From assembly GCA_015063645.1 (NCBI GenBank), contig SVTS01000022.1:1-34210 (forward strand): 34,210 bases of DNA. Direction: 5' to 3'. Below, one piece after another: positions 16,487 to 23,698 of this stretch. The translations under genes were made by a program, and so were the position numbers. The DNA is from Oscillospiraceae bacterium. GTDB lineage: Bacteria > Bacillota > Clostridia > Oscillospirales > CAG-272. Numbering within the stretch: the stretch's first letter is position 1; the number at the start of each line of letters is the position of its first letter. The notes beneath the pieces are model-generated. The model did no database searches, was not told the DNA's origin, and saw only the letters and a list, made by a program, of their open reading frames with translations.

Positions 16487-16515
16487 AATATCCCGCCGCT
16501 TGGCGGCGGGATATT
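16487..16515 (-). terminator. Strong intercistronic hairpin after uxaC
   Basis: A perfect 13 bp stem AATATCCCGCCGC / GCGGCGGGATATT with a 3-base loop lies 9 bases after the uxaC stop. On the minus strand only three T follow (ATATTTGCCC), and the HAD ribosome binding site comes about 10 bases later, so it may be a partial terminator or an mRNA-stabilising hairpin. Confidence 0.7.
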
Positions 16516-16524
16516 TATCGTCTC

Positions 16525-17943
16525 TTATACGATCTTGAATCCGAAATAATTCTTGGTATTATTGTAGCAGATATCGCATACCAGCTGAGCCAGAGCTTCC
16601 ATATCTGCGGGATACATACCGCTCTCTACCCATTCGCCGATAATGTCGCACAGGATGCGGCGGAAATACTCATGACGGGGATAGGAAGTAAAGCTGCGGG
16701 AGTCGGTCAGCATGCCGAGGAATTTGCCGAAGCAGGAGAGGTTTGCCAGCTGCTTCATCTGCGCACGCATGCCGTCATAGGTATCGTTGAACCACCATGC
16801 GCTGCCCTGCATCATCAGCGGGTAGCCGTCGCCGGAGGTCTGGAAGCAACCCAGCAGCGTACCGATAGCGGCATTGTCGGAGGGATCGATGGAATACAGA
16901 ACGGTGCGGGGCAGAGCATTTCTCTTATCCATCAGATCGAACAGCTTAGCGAATACGATGATATCGTTGCCGCCGATGGTATCGAAACCGGTATCGGGAC
17001 CGAGCTTCTTGAACATATTTTCATTGGTATTGCGCCATACGCCGCAATGGATCTGCATAACCCAGCCGTACTTCTTGTACTCGCCTGCAAGGAAGGAAAG
17101 AATCTCGCACTTGAACACGGACAGCTGTTCATCGGTAACATCCTTACCGTCGGATGCGAGAGCGGTCTTCATCGCCTCGTTTGCGGCATATTCATTGGGC
17201 TCAACAAACATCGGGAACTCGTCCAGACCGTGGTCGGAGGTGCGGCATCCCATGGAATCGAAGAATGCGATACGGGAAGCGAGAGCCTTCTTCAGAGAAG
17301 CAACATCGGTGATTTCGATGCCTGCAGCTTCGCCAAGCTTCTTGTAATACTCAGCCAGACCGGCTTTATTGATGTTGAAGCACTTGTCGGGACGGAATGC
17401 GGGGAGAACCTTCGTCTCAAAGGATTTGTCCTCAGCGAGGAGTTTGTGCCATTCCAGAGAATCTGCAGGATCGTCGGTGGTGCATACCAGATCCACATTG
17501 GAGCGGCGGATCAGGTTACGGACACTCATATCGGGCTGTGCGAGCATCTCGGAGGTGAGATTCCAGATTTCATCGCAGGTCTTCTCGGAGAGAATCAGGT
17601 CGCAGCCAAAATAGCGCTGCAGTTCCAGATGAGTCCAGTGATACAGTGGATTGCCGATAAGGGAGGGCATCACGGTAGCGTATGCCTTGAACTTCTCATA
17701 ATCGGAGGAGTCGCCGGTGATGTACTTCTCCGGCACGCCGGCAGAACGGATGGCACGCCACTTATAGTGGTCGCCGCCGAGCCACAGCTCAGTGATGTTG
17801 GAATACTGCTTGTCCTCAGCGATATCCTTGGGATTGATGTGGCAGTGATAGTCGATAATCGGCAGTTTTTCAGCATAAGTGTGGAACAGCTCACGGGCAA
17901 CTTCCGAATTCAGAAGAAAATTCTGATCGAGAAACTTTTTCAT
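16525..17943 (-). CDS. uxaC: Glucuronate isomerase UxaC
   Basis: This 472-residue enzyme converts D-glucuronate to D-fructuronate and D-galacturonate to D-tagaturonate, the first step of hexuronate breakdown (EC 5.3.1.12). It matches UxaC over its whole length: start MKKFLDQNFLLNSEVARELFHTYA, metal-site IIDYHCHINPKDIAED (29-44; His33, His35), EVLP-type FETKVLPAFRPDKC, and the C-terminal GSAWWFNDTYDGM and LTDSRSFTSYPRHEYFRRILC. The usual length is about 465-470. The start is supported by GGAGG 5 bases upstream; the frame to 18159 is an artefact. The rest of the pathway (uxaB, uxuA, kdgK) is not in the window. A hairpin CCGCC-ATT-GGCGG (17957-17969) sits just before the ribosome binding site. 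Confidence 0.97.
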   Translation of the reverse strand: MKKFLDQNFLLNSEVARELFHTYAEKLPIIDYHCHINPKDIAEDKQYSNITELWLGGDHYKWRAIRSAGVPEKYITGDSSDYEKFKAYATVMPSLIGNPLYHWTHLELQRYFGCDLILSEKTCDEIWNLTSEMLAQPDMSVRNLIRRSNVDLVCTTDDPADSLEWHKLLAEDKSFETKVLPAFRPDKCFNINKAGLAEYYKKLGEAAGIEITDVASLKKALASRIAFFDSMGCRTSDHGLDEFPMFVEPNEYAANEAMKTALASDGKDVTDEQLSVFKCEILSFLAGEYKKYGWVMQIHCGVWRNTNENMFKKLGPDTGFDTIGGNDIIVFAKLFDLMDKRNALPRTVLYSIDPSDNAAIGTLLGCFQTSGDGYPLMMQGSAWWFNDTYDGMRAQMKQLANLSCFGKFLGMLTDSRSFTSYPRHEYFRRILCDIIGEWVESGMYPADMEALAQLVCDICYNNTKNYFGFKIV

Positions 17944-17992
17944 AAAATCCTCCGTACCGCCATTGGCGGAATTTTCATAAAAATACATTATA

Positions 17993-18021
17993 ATTATACG
18001 CCAATTAATCGGATTTGTCAA
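17993..18021 (-). promoter_or_regulatory. Sigma-A promoter of uxaC
   Basis: Consensus TTGACA (18021-18016), 17 bases, consensus TATAAT (17998-17993) on the minus strand. Such a perfect promoter implies a repressor or attenuation; the leader hairpin at 17957-17969 is one possible site. Confidence 0.85.
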
Positions 18022-18065
18022 GATATACGCATCTGTTTGGAAAAAAAGACGAAAACTGACAAAAT

Positions 18066-18091
18066 AAAAGGAAAGCTCGCGCTTTCCTTTT
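18066..18091 (-). terminator. Terminator of the CofE-like gene
   Basis: An 11 bp perfect stem AAAAGGAAAGC / GCTTTCCTTTT with loop TCGC, 9 bases after the stop at 18101, followed on the minus strand by ATTTTGTC. Confidence 0.8.
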
Positions 18092-18100
18092 ATAATTCTT

Positions 18101-19288
18101 TTATTGTGCGTAGTTATCGAAATACCCCTGGATAAATACGATCGGGGTTCCCTTATCACCGCTGCCGGAGGTCAGATCGCAGAGCGAACCGATCAGGTCG
18201 GTCAGACGGCGGGGCGTGGTTCCCTGGGATTCCATCTGTCCCACAAGGTTATCGCCCTTTTCCTTGATGTATGCGGAAATTGCAGACTTCAGCTCATCAC
18301 CGCTCAGATGTGCAAAATTATTGTCAGCCAGATATTTCAGCTTGACTTCATTGGGCGTACCGTTCAGACCGGAGGTAAATGCCGGGGAAACAACCGGATC
18401 GGCAAGTTCCCAGATCTTTCCGACAGGATCCTTGAAGGCACCGTCACCGTACACCATAACTTCCACGTTTTTGCCGGTAGCGGCAAGCATACGCGCCTGT
18501 ACGTCAGCAACAAACTTATCGCAGTCGCGGGGGAACAGCTTAACGGTAGTCTCCGTCGCCTTATTGGAGCCGAGAAGACCGTAGGGGTTGAAACCGGAAT
18601 TGCCGACAGGAGCGGTCAGGATATCATCCAGTCCGCAGACGATCTTTGCACCGGCGGCACGGAGGATTCTCTTGGTACGGGCACGGGTATGAATATCGCA
18701 GTTGAGCACGCAGTCAGTGTAGTCAAGAATCACTTTGGCGTTGTTGGCAAAGATCACTTCCACCTCGGCGCCCTCTTCACGGATCAGGGTGGAGTAATAA
18801 TCCACATAATCCACACCGGTGAAAGTATGCTTGTTCTCACCGAAAATCGCACGGTATTTTTCCAGCGTCAGCACATCACTGTAGGGGTTGACACCGGATT
18901 CGTCCAGCTTGTCCATATCGATCAGGTGGTTGCCCACTTCATCGGAGGGGTAGCTGAGCATAAGTGTAATTTTCTTTGCACCACGTGCAATACCGCGCAG
19001 GCAGATTGCAAAGCGGTTACGGCTGAGAATCGGGAAAATCACGCCGATATGACCTCCGCCCAGTTTTGCTTTGACATCGGCGGCGATATCGTCGACGGTG
19101 GCATAGTTACCCTGAGCACGGGCAACAACAGCTTCGGTGACAGAGATGATATCCTTATCACGGATAGCGAAGCCCTCGGCTTTGGAGGCATTGAGGACGG
19201 ACTCACACACGATGGCGGCAAGATCATCCCCCTGACGAATGATGGGAGCGCGAATTCCACGGGAAACAGTTCCGACTGTTCTTTCCAT
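18101..19288 (-). CDS. Coenzyme F420-0:L-glutamate ligase-like (CofE family) protein
   Basis: This 395-residue protein is recognised by its CofE-like N-terminal part: RGIRAPIIRQGDDLAAIVCE, then IRDKDIISVTEAVVARAQGN (about 42-61), GGGHIGVIFPILSRNRFAIC (about 72-91) and DEVGNHLID. In methanogens and actinobacteria CofE adds glutamate to F420. Clostridia are not known to make F420, and no other cof/fbi gene is present, so the true substrate here is unknown. The C-terminal 150 residues (NKATETTVKLFPRDCDKFVA, EVMVYGDGAFKDPVGKIWEL) go beyond classic CofE, which is about 250 residues. It has its own consensus promoter and terminator, so it is a single-gene unit. The ribosome binding site AAAGGA is about 11 bases from the ATG. 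Confidence 0.82.
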   Translation of the reverse strand: MERTVGTVSRGIRAPIIRQGDDLAAIVCESVLNASKAEGFAIRDKDIISVTEAVVARAQGNYATVDDIAADVKAKLGGGHIGVIFPILSRNRFAICLRGIARGAKKITLMLSYPSDEVGNHLIDMDKLDESGVNPYSDVLTLEKYRAIFGENKHTFTGVDYVDYYSTLIREEGAEVEVIFANNAKVILDYTDCVLNCDIHTRARTKRILRAAGAKIVCGLDDILTAPVGNSGFNPYGLLGSNKATETTVKLFPRDCDKFVADVQARMLAATGKNVEVMVYGDGAFKDPVGKIWELADPVVSPAFTSGLNGTPNEVKLKYLADNNFAHLSGDELKSAISAYIKEKGDNLVGQMESQGTTPRRLTDLIGSLCDLTSGSGDKGTPIVFIQGYFDNYAQ

Positions 19289-19337
19289 TATTAGAGCATC
19301 CTTTCAGAAATAAGCTCGGTGGGATCACCACCCGAAT

Positions 19338-19366
19338 ATTATACGCCAAATCGCGGGGAAATTCAA
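19338..19366 (-). promoter_or_regulatory. Sigma-A promoter of the CofE-like gene
   Basis: TTGAAT (19366-19361), 17 bases, TATAAT (19343-19338) on the minus strand. Confidence 0.75.
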
Positions 19367-19397
19367 TAGGTTTTGCAAGGAAAATAAAAAAATTTTC

Positions 19398-19429
19398 GGG
19401 ATATACCGCCTTTTCGGGCTGTATATCCC
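19398..19429 (-). terminator. Terminator of the esterase operon
   Basis: A 9 bp outer stem GGGATATAC / GTATATCCC with an inner partly paired GCC/GGC region, 23 bases after the stop at 19453; on the minus strand GAAAATTTTTTT follows. Confidence 0.8.
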
Positions 19430-19452
19430 GTTATTTTCAACACTTTACAGAA

Positions 19453-20298
19453 TCAGCGGAGTTTTTTTACCACAGTTTCATCATAGAGGAAGCGGATCGC
19501 ATTCTCCACCCATGCGGCGCATGTCCAGTCCTGACCGAAGGGCTGTGCCTGTGTCACCTGATTACCGAGGCAGAGTCCGTGACCGCCGTGCGGATAGATA
19601 TGCATCTCCTGATGGATGAAGTGGTCCGCCAGCGCATGTGCAAACTCCAGCGCCCCCTGAATCGGCACGCCCAGATCTTCCGAGGTAGTCCAGATAAAGG
19701 ACGGCGGTGTTTCGTCATCGACCTGTTTCTCCAGGGAAAGCTGCTCCATCATTGCAGGATCATCCAGAAGTCCTGCGCCCTTGAGCAGATTCACAAAACT
19801 GCCGCGGTGGCCCGGTGCGGCACTGCGGATCACAGGATAGCAGAGAATCAGCTTATCGGGACGGGATGCACGGGCGTTCTCGCCCAGATATTCTGCCATG
19901 ACCGGCTTATTCCACAGCGTACCGGTGCATCCGCAGAGATGACCGCCGGCGGAGAAACCGAGAGATGCGATATTATCCGGCTGAATACCGAATTCAGCGG
20001 CATTTTCCCGCACGAAACGGATAGCGGCAAACGCCTCCAGCTGTGCGTAGGGCCATACCTGATCGGCACGTCCCGTCACGGTATAATCCAGCACAAATGT
20101 GCAGACACCGGCTGCGGCAAATGCCAGCGCGATGGGTTCTGCTTCGCCTTCATAAGTCATGCTGTAACCGCCGCCGGGGAAGATCACAACGGCAGGTCTT
20201 TTGCCTTTGTAATAGGCACGCTGGGTGGATGTGGGCAGGTAGCCGCGCAGCTGGCGCGCACCTGCGCCCATATCGATCAGATGTGTAAAGGTTCTCAT
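19453..20298 (-). CDS. Alpha/beta hydrolase, BD-FAE/acetylxylan-esterase type
   Basis: This 281-residue esterase has the oxyanion loop PAVVIFPGGGYSMTYEGEAE (about 35-54), the nucleophile elbow GFSAGG (114-119, Ser116), and a plausible acid Asp208 (TSEDLGVP) and His240 (YPHGGHGL). That is the feruloyl- or acetyl-esterase (BD-FAE) pattern used to remove acyl groups from plant polysaccharides. There is no signal peptide, so it acts inside the cell on imported oligosaccharides. The ATG has AAGGAG 7 bases upstream. It lies 18 bases after the FAD oxidoreductase gene in the same operon. The acyl group (acetyl or feruloyl) cannot be read from the sequence. Confidence 0.87.
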   Translation of the reverse strand: MRTFTHLIDMGAGARQLRGYLPTSTQRAYYKGKRPAVVIFPGGGYSMTYEGEAEPIALAFAAAGVCTFVLDYTVTGRADQVWPYAQLEAFAAIRFVRENAAEFGIQPDNIASLGFSAGGHLCGCTGTLWNKPVMAEYLGENARASRPDKLILCYPVIRSAAPGHRGSFVNLLKGAGLLDDPAMMEQLSLEKQVDDETPPSFIWTTSEDLGVPIQGALEFAHALADHFIHQEMHIYPHGGHGLCLGNQVTQAQPFGQDWTCAAWVENAIRFLYDETVVKKLR

Positions 20299-20316
20299 AG
20301 TTTTCTCCTTTAAGTT

Positions 20317-21633
20317 TTACTCGTGATAGCTTGGCAGATAGGCACCCAGTCTGACCAGATTGCCCTGCAGGGCGTGTACATCGATTCCGCGCACGCCGGT
20401 ATCTGCCAGAGCAGCCATTGCCGCCGCGGCACCGCATGCCTGACCGGTGATGTAGCATCCGGGCATTACACGCACGGAGGACTGCATATAGCGATCCGCA
20501 GAAATGCAGCGTCCAGCCACAAGCAGATTGTCAAATCCCTTTACGGTCAGTGCGCGGTAGGGGATACCGTAGCTCTCCCCGCTCTTATAGCGGAGTTTTT
20601 CGTGCTCGGTGGCGAACTTCTTATAGCCGGCATCGTCATTGGTGCCGGAATGGATATCCACGGGATAGGAATAGCGTCCGATCTCATCCTCGAAGGAGGC
20701 ACGCTTCATGAAATCGTCCAGCGTCATCACATAGTCGCACATAACGCGGCGGGATTCGCGGATGCCGATCTGGGCAGCGGAAATGACGAGTTCCGTCTCC
20801 TCATAACCTTCCACATATTCTCTGTAGTAGCGGCGGTATTCTCTGAGCTGTTTTCTTGCCGCAACCATAGCCCCGGTCATGGAATCGGAATCGGTACCGT
20901 CCACGCCGTAGATATGTCCCACGTTGGAGCCGGTCACACGTTCCTTGATCTGCCACATTCCGGGCAGATGCCGGTCGATATTGGTGAACACACCGTCACG
21001 GAATGCATCCTCCAGACGCTCCCGCTGCGGCTTTTTTGCACGGTCAAAATCCGCGCCTTCCCAGAGTCCGCAGAGTGTGGAGGCCATCACCTCGCCGGTT
21101 TCTTCGTCACCCTTCCGGCAGTCCGCACCTGCACGGGCGCAGAGATCCGCGTCACCGGTACAGTCGATGACGATCTTTGCCTTGACGGCAAACAGTCCCT
21201 CTTTGGCGGAACAGATCACACTGTCAATTCTGCCGTCGGCAGTAATCACATCCAGCACGCTGGTGAAAAAGCTGAACTTCGCACCGCATTCGCTCATCAT
21301 ATCGTCGTAGCAGAGTTTCAGGATTTCCACTGGAATGCTGTTCGGGCAGTAGGGACGGTAGCTTTCGGGAGATTTCTCCTTCAGATACGTATGCACTTCT
21401 CTGCCGACACCTTCCGCCAGAAAGAGGTCGCCGCTGGTAAACTTCATGAAAGCGGGAATCAGCATATTGGTTGCCGCTCCGCCGAATGCGCCGGATGCCT
21501 CGGCAAGATACACAGACGCGCCCATGCGTGCCGCAAATACAGCTGCCGCAACGCCGGCAGGACCGCCTCCGGCGACAAATACGTCCACCTCATGACGGAC
21601 CGGTATGCTTCTGGAATACTGGATTTTAGACAT
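20317..21633 (-). CDS. FAD-dependent oxidoreductase (FAD_oxidored family)
   Basis: This 438-residue flavoprotein has an N-terminal dinucleotide-binding motif VDVFVAGGGPAGVAAAVFAA (GGGPAG at 22-27), the FGGAATNMLIPAF stretch, KAKIVIDCTGDADLCARAGA and a C-terminal GRCISADRYMQSSVRVMPGC followed by GQACGAAAA. This matches the FAD-dependent oxidoreductase group common in carbohydrate regions of Bacteroidetes and Firmicutes, whose reactions are mostly unknown. No secretion signal is seen. The start is MSKIQYSRS, with GAGGG 7 bases upstream; the frame to 21696 includes a stretch before the promoter's leader. It is the first gene of a two-gene operon with the esterase, so a sugar-linked substrate is plausible. 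Confidence 0.87.
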   Translation of the reverse strand: MSKIQYSRSIPVRHEVDVFVAGGGPAGVAAAVFAARMGASVYLAEASGAFGGAATNMLIPAFMKFTSGDLFLAEGVGREVHTYLKEKSPESYRPYCPNSIPVEILKLCYDDMMSECGAKFSFFTSVLDVITADGRIDSVICSAKEGLFAVKAKIVIDCTGDADLCARAGADCRKGDEETGEVMASTLCGLWEGADFDRAKKPQRERLEDAFRDGVFTNIDRHLPGMWQIKERVTGSNVGHIYGVDGTDSDSMTGAMVAARKQLREYRRYYREYVEGYEETELVISAAQIGIRESRRVMCDYVMTLDDFMKRASFEDEIGRYSYPVDIHSGTNDDAGYKKFATEHEKLRYKSGESYGIPYRALTVKGFDNLLVAGRCISADRYMQSSVRVMPGCYITGQACGAAAAMAALADTGVRGIDVHALQGNLVRLGAYLPSYHE

Positions 21634-21667
21634 ATCGCTTCCCTCGTTTTCGTTTGGTTTATTTTTG

Positions 21668-21696
21668 ATTATAACACAGCACACAGGTAATGTCAA
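21668..21696 (-). promoter_or_regulatory. Sigma-A promoter of the FAD oxidoreductase/esterase operon
   Basis: Consensus TTGACA (21696-21691), 17 bases, TATAAT (21673-21668) on the minus strand, about 35 bases before the start codon. Confidence 0.85.
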
Positions 21697-21738
21697 CGGA
21701 TTCGGATAGATTTCCCCTCATTTGCAGCAAATGGAAAA

Positions 21739-21763
21739 GAGGCACTGCCGCAGACAGTACCTC
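21739..21763 (-). terminator. Terminator of mecA
   Basis: On the minus strand GAGGTACTG / CAGTGCCTC (one G-T pair) with a 7-base loop, followed by TTTTCC, 24 bases after the mecA stop. Confidence 0.75.
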
Positions 21764-21787
21764 CCATGATTATTCTTTCGCCGGCGA

Positions 21788-22369
21788 TTATGCCAGAGCG
21801 CCCAGCGATGCTGCGGCATCCCGGCAGAAACAGCGGCAATGCTCCTCTATGTAATACAGCTCCCGCCGTCCCCCGGGGATGGCATTATATTCTGCCAGAA
21901 ACGGCAGATCTCTGTCCACCGTCAGGTAAAAGGTATCCCGTTCTTCATTCACATACGCACGGCTGACCGTTACCGCATCTGTATCCCGCATCCGCCGACA
22001 GGCGGAAAGCAGGTCGGACAGTGCGGTAAATATATATATCCGTTCGCGAAGGACAGATGTTGTCTGACTGCGGCTATACTCTCCGCTTTTTTTCGTCTGC
22101 GGCAAAAGAGACTGCGCGGCACGGCTCCCCAGCTTGGTCACAAACATCTCACAGCCGCCGCCTCTTTCGGGATACAGCTGGACAAACACCCGCTCACCTG
22201 CGGGATCAAATCCGGTCTGCCGTTTGGCTTCGTCAAGAATATTCCAGAAAGCACGGCGCGATGGGGAATCCACTGCGTCAATGGTTTCGCAGTTCAGATC
22301 ATAATGCACCATATCCTCCGCACTCAGCATCACTTTCAGCTTGCTGTCGCTGATCCGTATAAGTTCCAT
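21788..22369 (-). CDS. mecA: Adaptor protein MecA
   Basis: This 193-residue adaptor of the MecA family brings target proteins to the ClpC/ClpP protease and in Bacillus controls competence and sporulation. The N-terminal MELIRISDSKLKVMLSAEDM and the C-terminal beta-alpha region (EMFVTKLGSRAAQSLL; IYIFTALSDLLSACRRMRD) are typical. It is slightly shorter than the Bacillus protein (218). No clpC or clpP is nearby. The ATG at 22369 has no close ribosome binding site: AAAGGAGA lies 25 bases away, with a GC-rich hairpin between (22378-22393). Folding that hairpin would bring the spacing to about 9 bases. Confidence 0.85.
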   Translation of the reverse strand: MELIRISDSKLKVMLSAEDMVHYDLNCETIDAVDSPSRRAFWNILDEAKRQTGFDPAGERVFVQLYPERGGGCEMFVTKLGSRAAQSLLPQTKKSGEYSRSQTTSVLRERIYIFTALSDLLSACRRMRDTDAVTVSRAYVNEERDTFYLTVDRDLPFLAEYNAIPGGRRELYYIEEHCRCFCRDAAASLGALA

Positions 22370-22377
22370 AATTCACT

Positions 22378-22400
22378 GCCGCTGCTTGGCGGCTCTCCTT
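22378..22400 (-). promoter_or_regulatory. Shine-Dalgarno and structured spacer of mecA
   Basis: On the minus strand AAGGAG (22400-22395) is followed by the hairpin GCCGC-CAAGCA-GCGGC (22393-22378) and then 8 bases before ATG 22369. The stem would have to fold for normal initiation spacing. Confidence 0.5.
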
Positions 22401-22501
22401 TCCCTGCCCGCACAAACGGGCTATATAGTATATTATAATCGGAAAGGCGGGAAAATGGTACCCCTAAGTTTCTGGAAAGAACGGAAGAAGTGGACAGCCG
22501 A

Positions 22502-23371
22502 TCAGCCAAAGCGGTAATATCCGCTCCACGCGGTATTTCCTTCCGCATCCGTCACCTCAATGCGGGCAAAGCCGACCCGTCCGCTCATGGTAAAAGCTGC
22601 TTCCGTAATGCCGTCGCCCACTTCGGCACGGTGTGACTCCCATGCGGTGTCAGTAAAGCATACGATGGACTGTGCGGGCGTACAGCGGATACGGAGTGTC
22701 CGATCCTCCTGCTCCACGGAAATCCGCGGTCCCTGCGTAGCGTAGAACTTACCCTCACGGAGCGCCGCGGTAATCGCCTCCGGCGTGCATGCATCCGCCT
22801 GCACCATGGTATAGCTGCGGCAGGTATCCTCTTTTATGTAAAAATGTGTATCGTCCGATGCAACCAGCGGCAGGCAGTATCCCTCCGCTGCCAGCATATC
22901 CAGAACCGCGCCGGAATACGGACGGCAGTTGCGCGGCAGACCGGAAACGGAATTATAAATCTCCGTGGCATCGATGCCGGGAATTGCCTTGATCTGCTCC
23001 GGCGTATTCAGCGACCAGGCAGGATGGGCAAGGATTGCCAGACCGCCGGCGACGTGGATCTGCTCAATTCCCTGCACAGGTGTATTCTCCCGGGTGATTT
23101 CCGGTGTTTCCTTCATACCGACAGCCACGATGTGATAAACACCGTCGCGGACATTGGGACTCCAGTCATATTCACAGCCGGAGAGAAGCAGAATGCCGTC
23201 CCGCATCTCCGTGGCGGAGACTTTCCAGTGATCCGTCAGGGCAAGAAAATCGTATCCGTTCTCTTTATAGAGTTCTATGGTTTCCTCGGGTGTTTTTTTA
23301 CCGTCGGAATTGGTTGTGTGCGTATGGAGGTTACCTTTGAACCACCGTTTCCCGTATTCGTCAATATACAT
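22502..23371 (-). CDS. PHP-domain metallohydrolase
   Basis: This 289-residue PHP protein has its metal site complete: FKGNLHTHTTNSDG (11-24; His16, His18), FLALTDHW (42-49; Asp47, His48), Glu67, LAHPAWS (114-120; His116) and ASDDTH (171-176; Asp174, His176). A C-terminal beta-rich part (about 215-289) follows. It belongs to the small PHP phosphoesterase type whose substrate is unknown. The start MYIDEYGKRW is preferred because GAGGT lies 5 bases before it; the upstream frame to 23416 is not supported. It has its own promoter, a leader of about 160 bases with two tandem hairpins, and no obvious partner. It is similar in layout to the PHP protein at 10618. Confidence 0.85.
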   Translation of the reverse strand: MYIDEYGKRWFKGNLHTHTTNSDGKKTPEETIELYKENGYDFLALTDHWKVSATEMRDGILLLSGCEYDWSPNVRDGVYHIVAVGMKETPEITRENTPVQGIEQIHVAGGLAILAHPAWSLNTPEQIKAIPGIDATEIYNSVSGLPRNCRPYSGAVLDMLAAEGYCLPLVASDDTHFYIKEDTCRSYTMVQADACTPEAITAALREGKFYATQGPRISVEQEDRTLRIRCTPAQSIVCFTDTAWESHRAEVGDGITEAAFTMSGRVGFARIEVTDAEGNTAWSGYYRFG

Positions 23372-23449
23372 TTTATACCTCATGTTATGCCGCATAGGCT
23401 TTTTTATCACGGTCATTATTCCATAGACATACGTCGGAGACTGCCGGAA

Positions 23450-23481
23450 TTCCGCGCAGCGGAACGCGGACAGTGTCCGCG
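23450..23481 (-). promoter_or_regulatory. Tandem hairpins in the PHP gene leader (327-base intergenic region)
   Basis: The 23372-23698 intergenic stretch holds two outward promoters and, in the minus-strand leader, two adjacent GC-rich hairpins: GCGGAA stem at 23450-23464 with loop of 3, and CGCGGA stem at 23465-23481 with loop of 5. No open reading frame with a ribosome binding site and no riboswitch that I recognise was seen there. Confidence 0.45.
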
Positions 23482-23541
23482 CGGCAGGCTCGCGTACACA
23501 GCAATCTACCGTGCGATTACAGATAGCTGTATGCTGTGTAC

Positions 23542-23570
23542 ATTATACCATTTTTCCATGATTATGTAAA
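23542..23570 (-). promoter_or_regulatory. Sigma-A promoter of the PHP gene
   Basis: TTTACA (23570-23565), 17 bases, TATAAT (23547-23542) on the minus strand. Confidence 0.75.
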
Positions 23571-23630
23571 GTATGAACGGAAAACATGCAAAAAACTTAT
23601 GTTTATTTACTTTTCCTGCCCTGTCCGCCC

Positions 23631-23659
23631 TTGCATTGGCAAATTTTTTATGATACAAT
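23631..23659 (+). promoter_or_regulatory. Sigma-A promoter of the DUF362/ispE pair
   Basis: TTGCAT (23631-23636), 17 bases, TACAAT (23654-23659), about 33 bases before the start codon at 23699. Confidence 0.65.
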
Positions 23660-23698
23660 ATAATAAATATGTATATTCCAAATGCAACCGGAGGACAC

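Noticed and set aside
16408-18135. A 575-codon plus-strand open frame opposite uxaC.
   Set aside because: UxaC on the minus strand is recognised along its whole length with a consensus promoter and terminator; the plus frame is its shadow.
23680-23692. AAATGCAAC before the DUF362 gene, similar to one arm of the palindromic repeat.
   Set aside because: Only nine bases match and the other arm is missing; it is part of the leader and ribosome binding region.
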